Shown here piece by piece: positions 23,830 through 35,656 of a stretch of 64,000 nt of DNA. The notes beneath the pieces are model-generated. The model worked only from the letters and a program-made list of their open reading frames with translations. It was not told the DNA's origin and did no database searches. Source of the DNA: Macrosoma leucophasiata (taxonomy: Eukaryota; Arthropoda; Insecta; Lepidoptera; Hedylidae); NCBI GenBank assembly GCA_036365455.1, contig JAWQUS010000022.1:6262001-6326000 (forward strand), written 5' to 3'. Every line of letters starts with the position of its first letter. The first letter of the stretch is position 1. The position numbers and the translations under genes were made by a program.

Positions 23830-24450
23830 GACCCGCCTACAGGCGTCCAATAAAAAACCTTTGTTTGGCATATCATAGAATATGTGCATCAGAATTAATA
23901 TGTATCCTGAAGATGGAACGCTTATAGTCTAATAACTTTTTTCACTATTTTAACTGCCGAATAGAGTTGGATTATCAATTAATAGACAGATTCCTCAAAA
24001 TTAACTAAAATACCGCCAAATTATTTAAGTTTCAATAAATTATTATTTACTATTTTAGTATTTAAAGTAAAATTTGTATAATTACATGTTTTTCATTTTC
24101 TATATTAAACATTCATTATTTAAATCAATTATTTAACTTTAATATAAACTTTTTAATTAAAATTTTTATTTTTATGAATTTTCTATCTTTAGCAGGATTA
24201 CCTTTTACCCCTTTTTAACTGAAAAGATATTAATAAATTTATTAATACCGAAATTTGTTAGGGAATGCTACTTTTTATGTTAAAAGTAAATTACTTATCA
24301 TTTTTGGTTTATTATTTATTATTACACGAGAAAATAGTTTTATTTCAAAGGTTATGCAATATACATATTATTATATATTATATAATAGAGTAGTACTATT
24401 ATATCTTCATTAAAGATTTGTTTGGCGCCGAATCAAAATTAACAAGTTAG
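23830..24450. other. AT-rich desert
   Basis: Very AT-rich sequence without open frames, repeats or motifs I can name. Confidence 0.4.
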
Positions 24451-24808
24451 GGAACGCTCAAGTATTACGCAACGCAATTTGGGGGGTTAAGGAGGGGCTT
24501 GTTAAAGTTACAGGGGCAGGAGGTTTCGTACAACGTGTTACGTAACATTGTTTTTTTTATTTAAATAAAAAAATAGGGAATTAAAATCTTCTAAGTTGGC
24601 AACTCTTCTTGCTTATGTTTATGGGAATAACTGGAATGTATTGTACGTTACTTTTTTAGGTTAAGATGCTGATTTAGGTGTCACGTTTTGAGAGGAGGAG
24701 GAGGGGTACAGAACAAAGTTACGGCACGTTACATGGGGGTGAAGTGATTAGGGTGGAGAGGGGAGAGCAAAAGTTTCAAGAAATGCGTTATGTAATACTT
24801 GAATGCAC
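24451..24808. mobile_element. diverged relative of the H1 MITE
   Basis: Ends GGAACGCTCAAGTATTACGC and TAATACTTGAATGCAC echo the H1 TIRs. The interior has G-rich runs instead of C-rich ones, suggesting the opposite orientation or a sister family. Confidence 0.55.
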
Positions 24809-25351
24809 AATTACATCAGTATAGCTTTAATTTATTTTTGTCTTTTCGGCGTTTTTTTTTGTGAGTTTTTTTTTAATTTTTTAGTGACTAAAGCCCGTTC
24901 CCTTCATTTTATTTTACCTACTTACAAAATCCATATATTATGAGTTTTTGTTGGTTTGGCTGTACGCGATGCCATACCATAATTAGTTCTACATTTAGCC
25001 CTTATTTGGTAATGACATTCCGTCCATTATGATTGTCATATATTTAGTACGTAAGTTAGAATAAGGACAAAATATTTTTTATGACTTAATACAATTGAAA
25101 TAACAAATGTATGCATGCGTCATTGGAGATTGGAATCAAATCAAATTCGGAATCAAATTTAATTTATATTTTAACTTATTCAAATAAATGTTGATATATG
25201 TAAAGACAAATTCGAATATATCGCACCTTTAGAATTGAAGTGGCATGTACATCGAACGACTTAAAAAAATGTAACCTATTTAAATTACGGAATAATTTAT
25301 AAATAATTTGATAGATAACATGTTGATCTATTAATAATTATCTACTATTAA

Positions 25352-25682
25352 CAGTGCCGGATTAGCCATATAGCAGGAGTAGCAAATGCTACGGGCCCCG
25401 TGCCAGTGCCCACAAAAAAAAACACAAATATGTAAAAAAAAACATAAATACACCTTAGCTATTCTCAAAGGGAGCGTTGACCACTAATTATATAGGTACC
25501 TATATTATTATGTTGCAAGTTGGCAATACCACAATACTTATAGGGGGAATCCCCTAAATTTGTTTTCGATTCCTTTTCGTAAATGTTGTTTTATTTAAAT
25601 CCTAAATTTCAGTAGGCAATGTAACTCTAGGGCCCCATGGTCACATTTGCTACGGGCCCCGCACCGGCTTTATCCTGCACTG
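25352..25682. mobile_element. hAT-like MITE (CAGTGCCGGAT ends), copy 1
   Basis: Starts CAGTGCCGGATTAGCC and ends TATCCTGCACTG; flanked by ACTATTAA (25344-25351) and ACTATTGA (25683-25690), a 7/8 match. The interior includes TGCTACGGGCCCCG near both ends. Copy 2 is at 37134-37460. Confidence 0.8.
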
Positions 25683-26190
25683 ACTATTGATATGACTGAC
25701 TAATATGACTATCTACTATCCCAACCTGGGACACTGTTCATAACATCTTTCGCAGATGCAAAGGCCATTGATGATGGTGATGATGACTATTAAATTATTA
25801 ATAATTTGATAGATTATATGTTTTTGAGTCGTTTGATGTATTAGGGTCATTTTCTTGCTTATTTCAGATGTGCCACTTCAATTCTAAAGATGCGATAATT
25901 TTTTGTGTCGTCCATTATTTTATATTATATATTATTGTTAGTCTGTTTTAAATCTGAATTCATATCAAATAATTCATAGAAGCTATAAGCATTTTACACG
26001 TTTATATTTAGGCGTTATTCGATTATTTTATGTATTCTTTTGCATTTATTTACTTTACCATCGGCTCGCTTCGGCTGCGCACAAGTGCAGTAAATGTAAT
26101 ATAGCCTATGTCACTCAGGAAAAAAGCAGTATATTTAAAATCGGTTCAGTAGTTTGTGTGAAAACGTTAACTAACATACATACAAAAACA

Positions 26191-26363
26191 CAGAGGTTCC
26201 CGAACTATTTTATCTTTTCTTTTCAATTTTTTCCTGGTTTCAGTGGATTACATTTACTTATATACATTCCCATATTTCCATTTTTTATTCACGCTTGCGT
26301 AGATCACGATCGAGTCTCTCATGGACCCCAGGGGGTCCATTTGAACCACTTTGGGAATCACTG
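26191..26363 (+). mobile_element. hAT-like MITE family G copy
   Basis: Ends CAGAGGTTCCCGAACTAT and TTTGGGAATCACTG as in the copies at 18970 and 26491; no target duplication is visible here. Confidence 0.7.
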
Positions 26364-26490
26364 GTATAGATGATAAAAAGGAGTGTTTTTTTACATAGGA
26401 AACCCCTTTCGAGTTTATACAAGACTAACGCACGGTAATTAAAGATAGTGTTATTGCAGTTAGTAGGTTTAATGAACTGATTATTTAAAG

Positions 26491-26662
26491 CAGAGGTTCC
26501 CAAACTATTTTTTCTTGTAGACCCTTTCAAGTTTTTTCTGGTTTCTGCGGACCCCTCCTTGCTACATTTATATCACATTCCTATATTTCCAACGCCTACG
26601 TAGACCACCATCGAGTCCCATGGACCCCAGGGGGTCTATATGGACCACTTTGGGAATCACTG
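26491..26662 (+). mobile_element. hAT-like MITE family G with perfect duplication
   Basis: CAGAGGTTCCCAAACTATTT to TTTGGGAATCACTG, flanked by ATTTAAAG at 26483-26490 and 26663-26670 (perfect 8 bp). 172 bp, non-coding. Confidence 0.88.
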
Positions 26663-26833
26663 ATTTAAAGCAATGACTGCAGCCGCTAATTATAAGAGCT
26701 TTATAGATGTGTACATGTCTTGTGTGATAATTGTATCCGTCGATTGTTTTAATAAACCTTTTATACATGTAGTATTTTTTTTTATTCCTATTAAAAATAA
26801 TACGTAACTTCACGCCTGTAATCTCCCCTATAG

Positions 26834-27054
26834 CAGAGAATATGTAATAATACTACGTATAGAATGGACACTTCGACGTCCCGCCCGATTTGCCCGCATC
26901 ACTCAACCCCTTCCCCTCTTATGGGCGACGGTTGGTATTATGTACGTGCTACGAACACAGGTGCGCGTGTAAATACACGTCACTGATTGATGTCTGTGAA
27001 ATAGAAACCAAATTAAGCGTTTGTATGGAATTTTGGCGGAATGTCCGCGGTGTG
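26834..27054 (+). mobile_element. family A element, copy 3
   Basis: CAGAGAATATG to CCGCGGTGTG; flanks CCTATAG and GCTATAG match at six of seven positions. Confidence 0.8.
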
Positions 27055-27603
27055 GCTATAGGTTGGATCCCGCTGCAGAATTCGTGCAGTAGAATTGATG
27101 AGGCTTTCAATGGCAGATAGCTAATGTAATAAGGATAACGTGACCATTTTTATCGTCACTCAAAACGTTACATTCTCAAAAATAATCTTCAAGGGACCAG
27201 GGGTTGAGGTGCTTACATTACCACCTGACTGGAACACGATAGTACTGGACACTACCATTAAGCGGCAAGTATATTAGATAATCGGTGGTGCCTACTCCCG
27301 CGAGCTCCGTCACAGGAGCTTTACCACCAGTGATAAACGTTCGCATAGATAATTAACAATAATTTTGTAAAATTCGACGCGGACGAAGTCGCGAGCATAA
27401 CTAGTATATTACAAAATAATCATCATTAATTTATTATCTATCACACTGCTAGACCATGACGTGAAATATAGGTCGAAATATTTAACCAATTTTACTCGTA
27501 TTTTAATGTATTATAAATTTACATCAATTTTAGGTAAATTGCTTTGTTAAATTTTCATGAAAAAGTACTTCAAAAGCGAATGAATACACTTAATAATTTG
27601 CAA

Positions 27604-27889
27604 TTACTGGTGGTAGAGCTCCAGTGACGGAGCTCGCGGGCGTAGCCACCACCGCATTACCCAATATACTTGCCGCTAAATGGTAGTGTTCAGTACTATC
27701 GTGTGCCGGTCAGGTGGTAATGTACGGCCCTGGAATTTCCGGCAAAGAGGCATAACACCTTAGGCCTCAGGAGTGGTAACGCATCTGCAACTTGACCTTG
27801 GTCTTTGTGTGGGTGTCTATAGGCTGCAGTCATCACTTAACATCAATGTGAACTGCATGCTTGGTTGCCACTTCCATTACAAAAAAAAA
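27604..27889 (+). repeat. repeat family C, near full-length
   Basis: From CTGGTGGTAGAGCTCCAGTG to GCCACTTCCATTAC plus an A-rich tail. Includes GTACGGCCCTGGAATTTCC and CATCACTTAACATCAATGTG. The A-rich end suggests a SINE, but no promoter boxes are evident. Further copies: 31130-31390, 43500-43790, 42975-43262 (reverse). Confidence 0.75.
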
Positions 27890-27973
27890 ATAGGTACTCA
27901 AACCCATTTACAGTTAGAAAGTGGTTCCAGTTTCCAGAAGTCAATTTACCAGACTTTCCTTATATACCTAATA

Positions 27974-30109
27974 TCTATACATATAATAAAACAGTAAAAC
28001 CCGCGTGTCTGTACATTGTATATATTTACGAAAAACTAATTGGGGGCGATGTTAAAATAGATTTAGAACACTTTTCAATAATTTTTAATTTTATTGTCTG
28101 TCTGTTTGTCTGTTTGTTTGTTTGTCCCTTTGTCCAGGCTAATCTCCAAAGATACTGGACGGATTCGAATGAAACTTTTTGTGGTGTATAGATACTAAGC
28201 CTGGCCAACATTTAGGCTACTTTTTACTGCGGGAAAATCCCTCATTCCCACGGGAATCTCTACGTAGGAATCGTAGGAAAGTCAAAACTGTTCATTGAAT
28301 ATTTTTTAAAAGAATACTTGGGACGTGATCTACAATAGAAAAAGAAATATATTTTTCAGATTTTTTGTCTGTTTGTCTCTATGTATGTCCGGTCCAAACT
28401 AAAAAAGTACCTACTAAATGGCGCCTGTTAGTAATATTCATGCAAAATTTGAAGAAAAATTTTGCATAAATATTACTAACAGGTCCGGTCAACATATAGG
28501 CTTCATATTATCACACTATCTCCTACGGGGGAAGAGCTGTAAATCTTTAAAATCGTAGGAAAGTCAAAACAGTACATTGTTTTTTTGTTTTAAAGAATAC
28601 TTGGGGCGTGATTTACTATCGATATCGAAGCCAAATATAGTGTTTGTTTTGTCTGTTGTTGTTTGTCTGTATGTATGTGCGAGCTAAACTCAAAAAGTAA
28701 TGGATCTTAATGGATTTACTTCTAATTTTGAATGAATATCCGAGAATTTTCAAGGACACCTCATTGGGTAAGGTTTATAGGTAACGTGCATCCAAATAAT
28801 GGCGAAAGCTATTTCCTGCGGTTGTTACTTCACACGGTCCGAGGCCCAACGTATTTCACTTTTCTGAGGATATTTGATGGCGTGGAGTATCCCACTTGCG
28901 CAGCCTGCGTAGCACGTCACCTTCTCGACGGTTACCAAAACTGGGATTACACCCTCGCGGAGGCAAGCGTCAGTGACAGAGAAATATCGCCATCATCTGT
29001 CTGAAGATTTTCTACGAGCTTTGAGACACGTGCTACTGGAGACGAAGTCGAAGTAACTAATGAACGCATGCTGAATACCTGTATTAGTTCATTTCAATAT
29101 GTGATAATTTTCACCACCGATTGAACTATCGAATATGGGTTACCAGCTCCCCAAATCATCACCGCATCAAGACCGTAGAAATTGGGAGTATATCGCTGAG
29201 ACAAATTACGATCCGGGCGAAATGACCATGTCGCTTTGTTCTCTTCAGAGCAAAAACAAATTTTGTGATACCGTCCTTGAAAGCGTTGGGCAAAACAGGG
29301 TAAAATGTTTATCTCCTGGATTTTGGATGCTCCTGGTGGAACAGGAAAAACATTTCTTATCACTGGCATACTTGCAGAGGTCAGGAGGCAAGGCAAAATT
29401 GCTATTGCTGTAGCGTCGTGAGGAATTGCTGCCACACTGCTTCCGGATAGCAAGATAGTACATGCCATGTTTAAAATTCCCTTATATTTAGAGAGCGCCG
29501 AAATGACGTTTTTGGTGTGTCATGTAACAGTGATAAGGGACACGTGCTCAAGGATTGCTTGATTTTATGGGATGAGTGTACGATGGCCAATAGAAAGGCA
29601 GTTGAGGCCGTGGACAGAACCCTGCAGGACATCCGCAGGAACGAACATTTGAGTGGATGGTGTCACATTACTGTTCACTGACGATTTCCGGCAAACGCTT
29701 CCCGTTTTGACGCGAAGATCGAGGGCTGACGAGATGAATGCTTTGGAAACGATCTTAACGAGTTCATACTTACGCTGCGCTTGACCATAAATATGACAGC
29801 TCGGTAAGGTTTGAAACCTTTGTACGTATTTTTGTCTCTTTTATGACCGGGAATATATTCCTGCATTATTTTGTCTATTTCCTTCAGTCACATCTTATGA
29901 CTGAACCAGAGAATATGTAATAATACTACTGAACTCAGCAGGATTCCCATATGACTCCCTTCACTTGCTTCGCTTGCAAAAAAACTTGTACTTTTAATTT
30001 AATACTATTTCAAAAGTTGTTTGCTTATAATGCTAAAGCGACACTGGCATCTTAGGTATGTTTGGTGCTGTAGAGCCTTCACGCAGACGACGTTGCGGGC
30101 AGCTGCTAG
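27974..30109 (+). mobile_element. decayed Helitron with helicase remnant
   Basis: 5' end TCTATACATATAATAAAAC after A (27973); 3' end CTAG at 30106-30109 before T, preceded by an ACGCAGACGACGTTGCG hairpin. The span holds a Rep/helicase-type pseudogene (28715-29770), which supports calling the interval one autonomous-derived Helitron of about 2.1 kb. A family A scrap (29908-29930) interrupts the 3' part. Confidence 0.65.
28715..29770 (+). pseudogene. Helitron Pif1-like helicase, broken
   Basis: Pieces in order across frames: NNGESYFLRLLLHTVRGPTY, then HLLDGYQNWDYTLAEA (linker before the helicase), FILDAPGGTGKTFLITGILA with the Walker A motif GGTGKT (about 29310-29365), a TGA soon after in VAS-stop-GIAATLLP, then a Walker B-like region degraded around 29560-29600, and FTDDFRQTLPV at about 29670-29700. 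Stops and frameshifts rule out activity. The Rep half was not found. Confidence 0.8.
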
Positions 30110-30234
30110 TGAGTAATATGACAAGTCGTACCTACTACGTCAGATATGTCTGTAATAGATTCCGGTCGAAAACCAGCGCCAGGCTCCAACACGACTTATG
30201 CTGAACCGGAATCTATTTGGTGCAGCCGTGTGAC

Positions 30235-30880
30235 ACGGTTTATCCTTTTAAGGGTTCCGTAGTAAACAAGGAACCCTTATAGTTTCGCTATGTCCGTCTC
30301 TCTGTCTGCCTGTCCGTCCGCGGTTTAGCGCAAAAACTGTTAGTACTAGAGACTTGAAATTTGGCACGAGTATACACCTTAATCACGCCGACAAAGTGGT
30401 AGAATAAATACGTGCAAAAAAATTTTTTAGGGTAACCTCCCCTACTAACGCACATTTTTTTTTTTAATTTTCGATTTTCATATATTGTATGGTAACGTTG
30501 GATAGGTCTCCTAAAAATATTATGGGTGTAAGAACATCATTTTTCGATTTAGTTAACTGTTCGTGACTTATTAAGCTTTAAAGTGCAAATTTTCGTTAGA
30601 CTCAAGTGTCCCCCCCCCTACAGACTAAACGGTTGCTGTTAGAAATTCAAACGTTGCGGCGATAGTAGCTACATATCACGAAATTAAAAGGAAAATTATC
30701 ACCTTAAAGTTGGTCTTGCAAGTTTGCGAGTTATAGTCGACCAAATATGTTTAACTCGAAAATTTCGAATAAGTCCATTGAAAATATCTATTTATTTTTT
30801 TCATTACATCACTTATTCTGTAACTACGGAACCCTACACTGCGCGTAGCCCGACATGCACTTGACCGGTTTTTTATTTGT
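30235..30880. repeat. interspersed repeat with AGGGTTCCGTA ends
   Basis: Starts TTAAGGGTTCCGTAGTAAAC and ends ACGGAACCCTACACTGCGC then CACTTGACCGGTTTTTTAT. Related pieces at 8600-8720, 16700-16790, 38640-39060 and 50700-50860. Non-coding. Confidence 0.6.
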
Positions 30881-31129
30881 CTGTATACATGTTGAATTAT
30901 TAGTTTTTTCTTTTATTTTTGTGTGTCATTTCACTTTGTTTTTGATGTATGTAGGTATGTTACTTGGGTCACCGAGCTTATGACTGGACCAATAAAATGT
31001 CTTTCTTTATTTCAAATCAATTTAAAAACTGAACCTGGCTGTTTGTTCCGATGTCTTCAAGAATCTGTCCAAAAATAACAGACTAGCGATTCATTTAGTT
31101 TTATTCAGATTGAATATAGATTTTTACTG

Positions 31130-31390
31130 GTGGTAGGGCTCCAGTGACGGAGCTCGCGGGCGTAGTCACCATCGCATAACCTAATATACTTGCCACTATC
31201 GTGTTCCGGTCGTGGTAATGTACGGCCCTGTCATTTCCGGCACAGAGGCATAACACCTTAAGCCTCAGGAGTGGTAACGCATCTGCATTTTGACCTTGGT
31301 CTTTGTGCGGGTGTCTATAGGCTGCAGTCATCACTTAACATCAATGTCAACTGCATGCTTGTTTGCCACTTCCATTACATAAAATAATAC
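31130..31390 (+). repeat. repeat family C copy with internal deletion
   Basis: Same unit as 27604-27889 but missing the segment around TAAATGGTAGTGTTCAGCAC. Confidence 0.75.
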
Positions 31391-31480
31391 ATACCTATAT
31401 AAACTCTATTCTTGTATGCCACTTTATGACATAAATAACAAAAGTTACCAGGGGGCCGAACGCTTAATGACCCTATTACA

Positions 31481-31866
31481 CGGCACGGTATTCAGGGTAC
31501 GATAGCAAGGGTCAGGGTAGTGTATCAACATTTAGGGAGTTAGGGCCCTAATTAGGGCGACCGGAGCGGCCCGGTCAGCCTAACGCCCTAACTACACACA
31601 GTACAAATATGAACAGTATGGCAACAAAGTACAAAACGTTCAAAACGGCACACTCACACAAACATGCGCATCGACGCTCGAGTAGCGAGTGACTCGGAAC
31701 TGCCGCACGAGAACCGCTTAGGGGCCTCGTTGATTCGCATGTTTGTGTGAATGCGTCGTTTCTTCAACGTTTTGTTCGTAGTTTCCATACTGTTCATATT
31801 TGTACTATGTGTAACTCGGCGCGAGGCCACGCCCACCCTTTCTGCCGGACCCTGAATACCGTGCCG
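31481..31866. mobile_element. MITE family P (CGGCACGGTATTCAGGG ends)
   Basis: CGGCACGGTATTCAGGGT at the left and ACCCTGAATACCGTGCCG at the right. An inner inverted repeat (CAAATATGAACAGTATGG, with CCATACTGTTCATATTTG) marks a second, nested foldback at about 31600-31806. Relatives at 58448-58660 and 62042-62218. Confidence 0.75.
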
Positions 31867-31879
31867 CCTTTTAACTCAA

Positions 31880-32375
31880 ATGCTTTCGCTTAGCTTCTGA
31901 TTATGACAATATCTTATAGCATCTATAATCATTTCAGTTAGGCGGTCGGCCCCCTTTCGCTTAGCTTTTGATTATGACAACATTTAGCATCTACAAGCAT
32001 TTCAGCTAGGCGGTCGGCCCCATTTCGCCTTGCTTTTGATTATGACAACATCTGATAGCATATATAAGTATTTCAGTTAGGCGGTCGGCCCCCTTTCGCT
32101 TAGCTTTTGATTATGACAACATCTTATAGCATCTACAAGCATTTCAGTTAGGCGGTCGGCCCCATTTCGCCTTGCTTTTGATTATGACAACATCTGATAG
32201 CATCTATAAGCATTTCAGTTAGGCGGTCGGCCCCATTTCGCTTAGTTTTTGATTATGACAACATCTGATAGCATCTATAAGCATTTCAGTTAGGCGGTCG
32301 GCCCCATTTCGCTTAGCTTTTGATTATGACAACATCTGATAGCATCTATAAGCATTACAGTTAGGCGGTCGGTCC
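31880..32375. repeat. 71-bp minisatellite, ~7 copies
   Basis: Unit phrase GGCGGTCGGCCCC starts at 31941, 32009, 32080, 32151, 32222, 32293 and 32364 (spacing 68 then 71). Each unit also carries GATTATGACAACATC and ATAAGCATTTCAGTTA. Confidence 0.88.
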
Positions 32376-32619
32376 CCAGGGGGCCTAATGCTTTCGTTTA
32401 TGACGTTATCTTGTCAGTTTCGTATCGCCTATTAAAACATTTTTCTCCTAACTATATACCTACCTGCGGATGAAAACACTTTCAGGAAAAAGTTATGGGG
32501 TACGAAACTGACAAGATGATGTCATAATCGAAAGCATCAGAGTTACGCGGTCGGCCCCCAGAAGTCAAAATGCAGATGCTTTGCCAGTTGAGCCTTAGCT
32601 TTTTTGCCCCTGTGATGTA

Positions 32620-32840
32620 TTTTTTTTAGGATGTCAGAGAAGCGAACGGCTACCTGATGGAAAGTGGTCACCGTCGCCTTTGAACATTTGCAACATCACG
32701 GGAGTTGCCAACGCGCAGCCAGCCCTGAAGGACTCTTTTGACGCCATTCTTAAGAACCCCATATTGTAGCACCGAGGGAACACCTCAGAGGGAAGTTCGT
32801 TCCACAATTTACAGTTTACCTACCTACAGGACCGAATATT
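32620..32840 (-). repeat. LINE-2w 3'-end fragment
   Basis: GGTCACCGTCGCCTTTGAAC and CAGCCCTGAAGGACTCTTTT match the 3' end of the LINE at 47080-47890 in reverse orientation. Confidence 0.65.
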
Positions 32841-32849
32841 ATCTTTTGT

Positions 32850-33480
32850 CACGGAATCTTTATATTTTGATTTATTAATAGAATCGTTGTCATGACAGTG
32901 TTAACCTTATTACGTGTATGCATATTTTAAATTTAAAATATGCCGAATAATATATTTAACTAAAAAGTTTTAGTGGTCAGCCGTGCTGATTATAATTTTT
33001 ACATTTACTTTGGTTGTCGGTTAGGTATTAGACGTGTACAAAATTTATTATAATGGGTAAGACTTTTGTTAATTTAGACTACATAATGATAGTATCGATA
33101 ATAATCTATATGTATAGATATATAATTTATAAAAAAAAGGTTCTTAAAAAATTAAAAAATCTGTATTTTTTAAACACGCGTTTTAAAAATCGCGTATTAT
33201 ACTAATTTTAATTTTAAACGCGATTGAAATTTATTTTTGATTTTTCTAGAACCTAATTTTTTTTTTGAATAAACAAAAAATAAAAAAAAATACGTTTTAA
33301 TTAAAAAGTCCAAAAATAAATTTCTGTCGCGTTCCAAATTTAAATTTGGGAAACACGAAGCACGAAGGAATGTCTCTGCCTGAACCTTTTTTAATAACCA
33401 GTCATTGTCAACTATATTTGAAGTTTGTCATGAAACACAAAAATTGACCTACAATTACATACCCAATTAGGTCAATAAAG
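32850..33480. other. AT-rich, nothing recognised
   Basis: Homopolymer-rich intergenic DNA without frames or repeat boundaries. Confidence 0.4.
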
Positions 33481-33482
33481 TC

Positions 33483-33892
33483 TATATATATATACTGGGT
33501 GACTTTTTTTACTGTCTTGAAAAAAATAGGGCGTGATAAGCAAATGAAATAAAAGCCTATGGCATAGTTATTTATATTATTTTTTTGTATTTTCTAACTT
33601 CATCTGAAATTAAAATTTCATTAAACATTTCTATTCATTATTCTATTACCTACAAAACTTGCAAAAACAGGATCGTGTCAAGTTGCCGGCGTTTGTTTGT
33701 TGAAATTCAGTGTTCTAAAATTAAAAATAGAATAATGAATAGAAATGTTTAATGAAATTTTAATTTCAGATGAAGTTAGAAAATATAAAAAAATAATATA
33801 AATAACTATGCCATAGGCTTTTATTTCATTTGCTTATCACGCCCTATTTTTTTCAAGACGGTAAAAAAAGTCACCCAGTATATATATATATA
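33483..33892. mobile_element. foldback element, ~165-bp arms
   Basis: The arms 33483-33648 and 33724-33892 are nearly perfect inverse copies (outer end ACTGGGTGACTTTTTTTACT, inner end ATAGAATAATGAATAGAA), spacer about 75 bp, flanked by TATATATA. A TA-flanked, long-TIR MITE of the Tc1/mariner type fits. Confidence 0.75.
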
Positions 33893-34143
33893 CAGAGAGG
33901 GATCATCTTGACCCAAGTCAAGCTTTTTTAGAACCTAATAGGTATGGACCTTTTTTTTAAATTAAAAATTAAAATTTTTGTATTTCTAAGTACTTATTAA
34001 TAAAAAAGTGCAAAAATAATTTTTAATCACGTTCAAAATTAAAACAGCTGCGTGGAAGATAAGAAATTTTAAGAATACTTAACGACCATATTAACTTTGC
34101 GGAAACGGCATCAAATTATCAGTAACAGTCTACATTACACCCG

Positions 34144-34470
34144 CGCGAATACGGGACGGGTCGCTAGTATATAAATAAAAATGAATCGCTTAATGTGTTG
34201 CCAAGCGAAAAACTCGAGAGTGACTGGCTATATATGATTGTATGGAGATAAAAGTAGCCTAAGTTACTCCTTATCACATCAGCTATCTGCCAGTGAAAGT
34301 CCCGTCAAAATCGGTCCAGCCGTTCCCAAGATTAGCGGGAACAAACAGACAGACAGACAGACAAAAATTGTAAAACATTTAGTTTTGGCATATGTACCGT
34401 GTATACATACATATGTATTTAGTAAAAGCGGTTATTTTTACATTATAAACAGACACTCCAATTTCATTTA
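34144..34470. repeat. Helitron-type terminus and TCTGTCTG repeat
   Basis: A CTAG before T at about 34163-34166 after GAATACGGGACGGGTCG, then (34200-34470) a reverse copy of the repeat that makes the 12057 tandem array (TTACTCCTTATCACATCAGC). Confidence 0.55.
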
Positions 34471-34655
34471 TTTGTATAGATAGAGAAATTAAAAAAAATG
34501 TTCAAAAATTAAAAAAAAAATGTTGGGGGGACATCTCATAAGACTGAGGGGTATAAAAAAATGATGTTGGCCGACCTACCCTCTCAGACCTACCCAATAT
34601 GCACACAAAATTTCATGAAAATCGGTAAATCGCTCCGGTTTTGGAGGAGTATTAT

Positions 34656-35469
34656 TGTGCACCGCCGCCGTCACCGGACCGTCACCGAGAACGAGATTAT
34701 TTCGGGCCGAGTTTAATGTGACGTAACGGCGATCGTTGGTCCACCGCGACCGATTTCGCTTGTTTTATTTTGTTCCAGCTGTCATGCGTGGTATAGGTCG
34801 CGCCACGTAAAAAGAACGCTGGCGGTCAAGCTGCGCGACATGTGTTTTTATTTCATTTTATGTTATTCTATGTAATATAGTTTTCAATCTGCCTACCAAT
34901 ACACGAAACCGCAAGCGAAAGCTAGATCAAAAATAAACCAATAGCGCTAGTACTTTCGTGCGCGAGTGTACCGATGCGCGAACACATCCCTTCTACTTTC
35001 TTCCAGCGTTCTTTTTACGTGGCGCGACCTATAGTCGCGTTTTCGAAGAAATAAAGTGATGGCTAGGTTAAACCGGCGACAACTTCTTCTACTGTTTTTG
35101 TACCTTCAAAGGCGCAGGCGATGCAAAGAATTTTGGGTTCATCCGCTAATACGTGAACGATACACCACAGGGGCGTTTTATGTACACCACGCCAAGTTGT
35201 GGCATGACAGCATGACAAGAATTTTTTTAACTACTATAGCATGTCCACGACTACGTTCGATTATAATAATATATCTAACTATAATAAAATCTCGGGCGAC
35301 GATCTAGCGGTCACGTCGATCTACTCGCAATTTCGGCGGCCGGGATGACGGCGCTCGGGTGACGGATGTGCGGTGGACACGGGGCTAAGTAATGTAATGT
35401 AAATGTTTGTACCGCTACTTCGGCGCCGTCATCTCGTTCTCGGTGACGTGACGGTGACGGCGGCGGTGG
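34656..35469. mobile_element. TIR element with a second TIR element inside
   Basis: The outer ends 34660-34710 (CACCGCCGCCGTCACCG, GTCACCGAGAACGAGA) are inverted at 35430-35469. The inner ends GGTCGCGCCACGTAAAAAGA (34797) and TTTTTACGTGGCGCGACC (about 35013) are also inverted. Non-coding; it lies within about 200 bp of the first FAR exon. Confidence 0.7.
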
Positions 35470-35656
35470 ACAAACTCCCATACGCTCTTTGGTAACTAAC
35501 ATGTGACACGATAATTTTACAAAAAACCCCCTATAAATAGAGAGAAGAGAAAATATGGCTTTTTAAAAAGTTTATTTATACTTTATTACAGGAATTTCTA
35601 AAGCGCTTGACAGGTTGCTCGCTTTAGAGGAAGATCTATCGAAGAAGCGGGAATGG

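Larger units (their letters stand above)
31453..32571. mobile_element. composite element with GGGGGCCGA ends
   Basis: GGGGGCCGAACGC at the left (about 31453) is inverted as GCGGTCGGCCCCC at the right (about 32560-32570). Inside are a TIR MITE (31481-31866), a 71-bp minisatellite (31880-32375) and a foldback (32388-32550: ATGACGTTATCTTGTCAGTT against AACTGACAAGATGATGTCAT). Confidence 0.55.

Noticed and set aside
28026..28211. Minus-strand open frame near the Helitron 5' end
   Set aside because: Comes from TGTTTG/TGTCTG runs that recur in many repeats of the window; no protein family.
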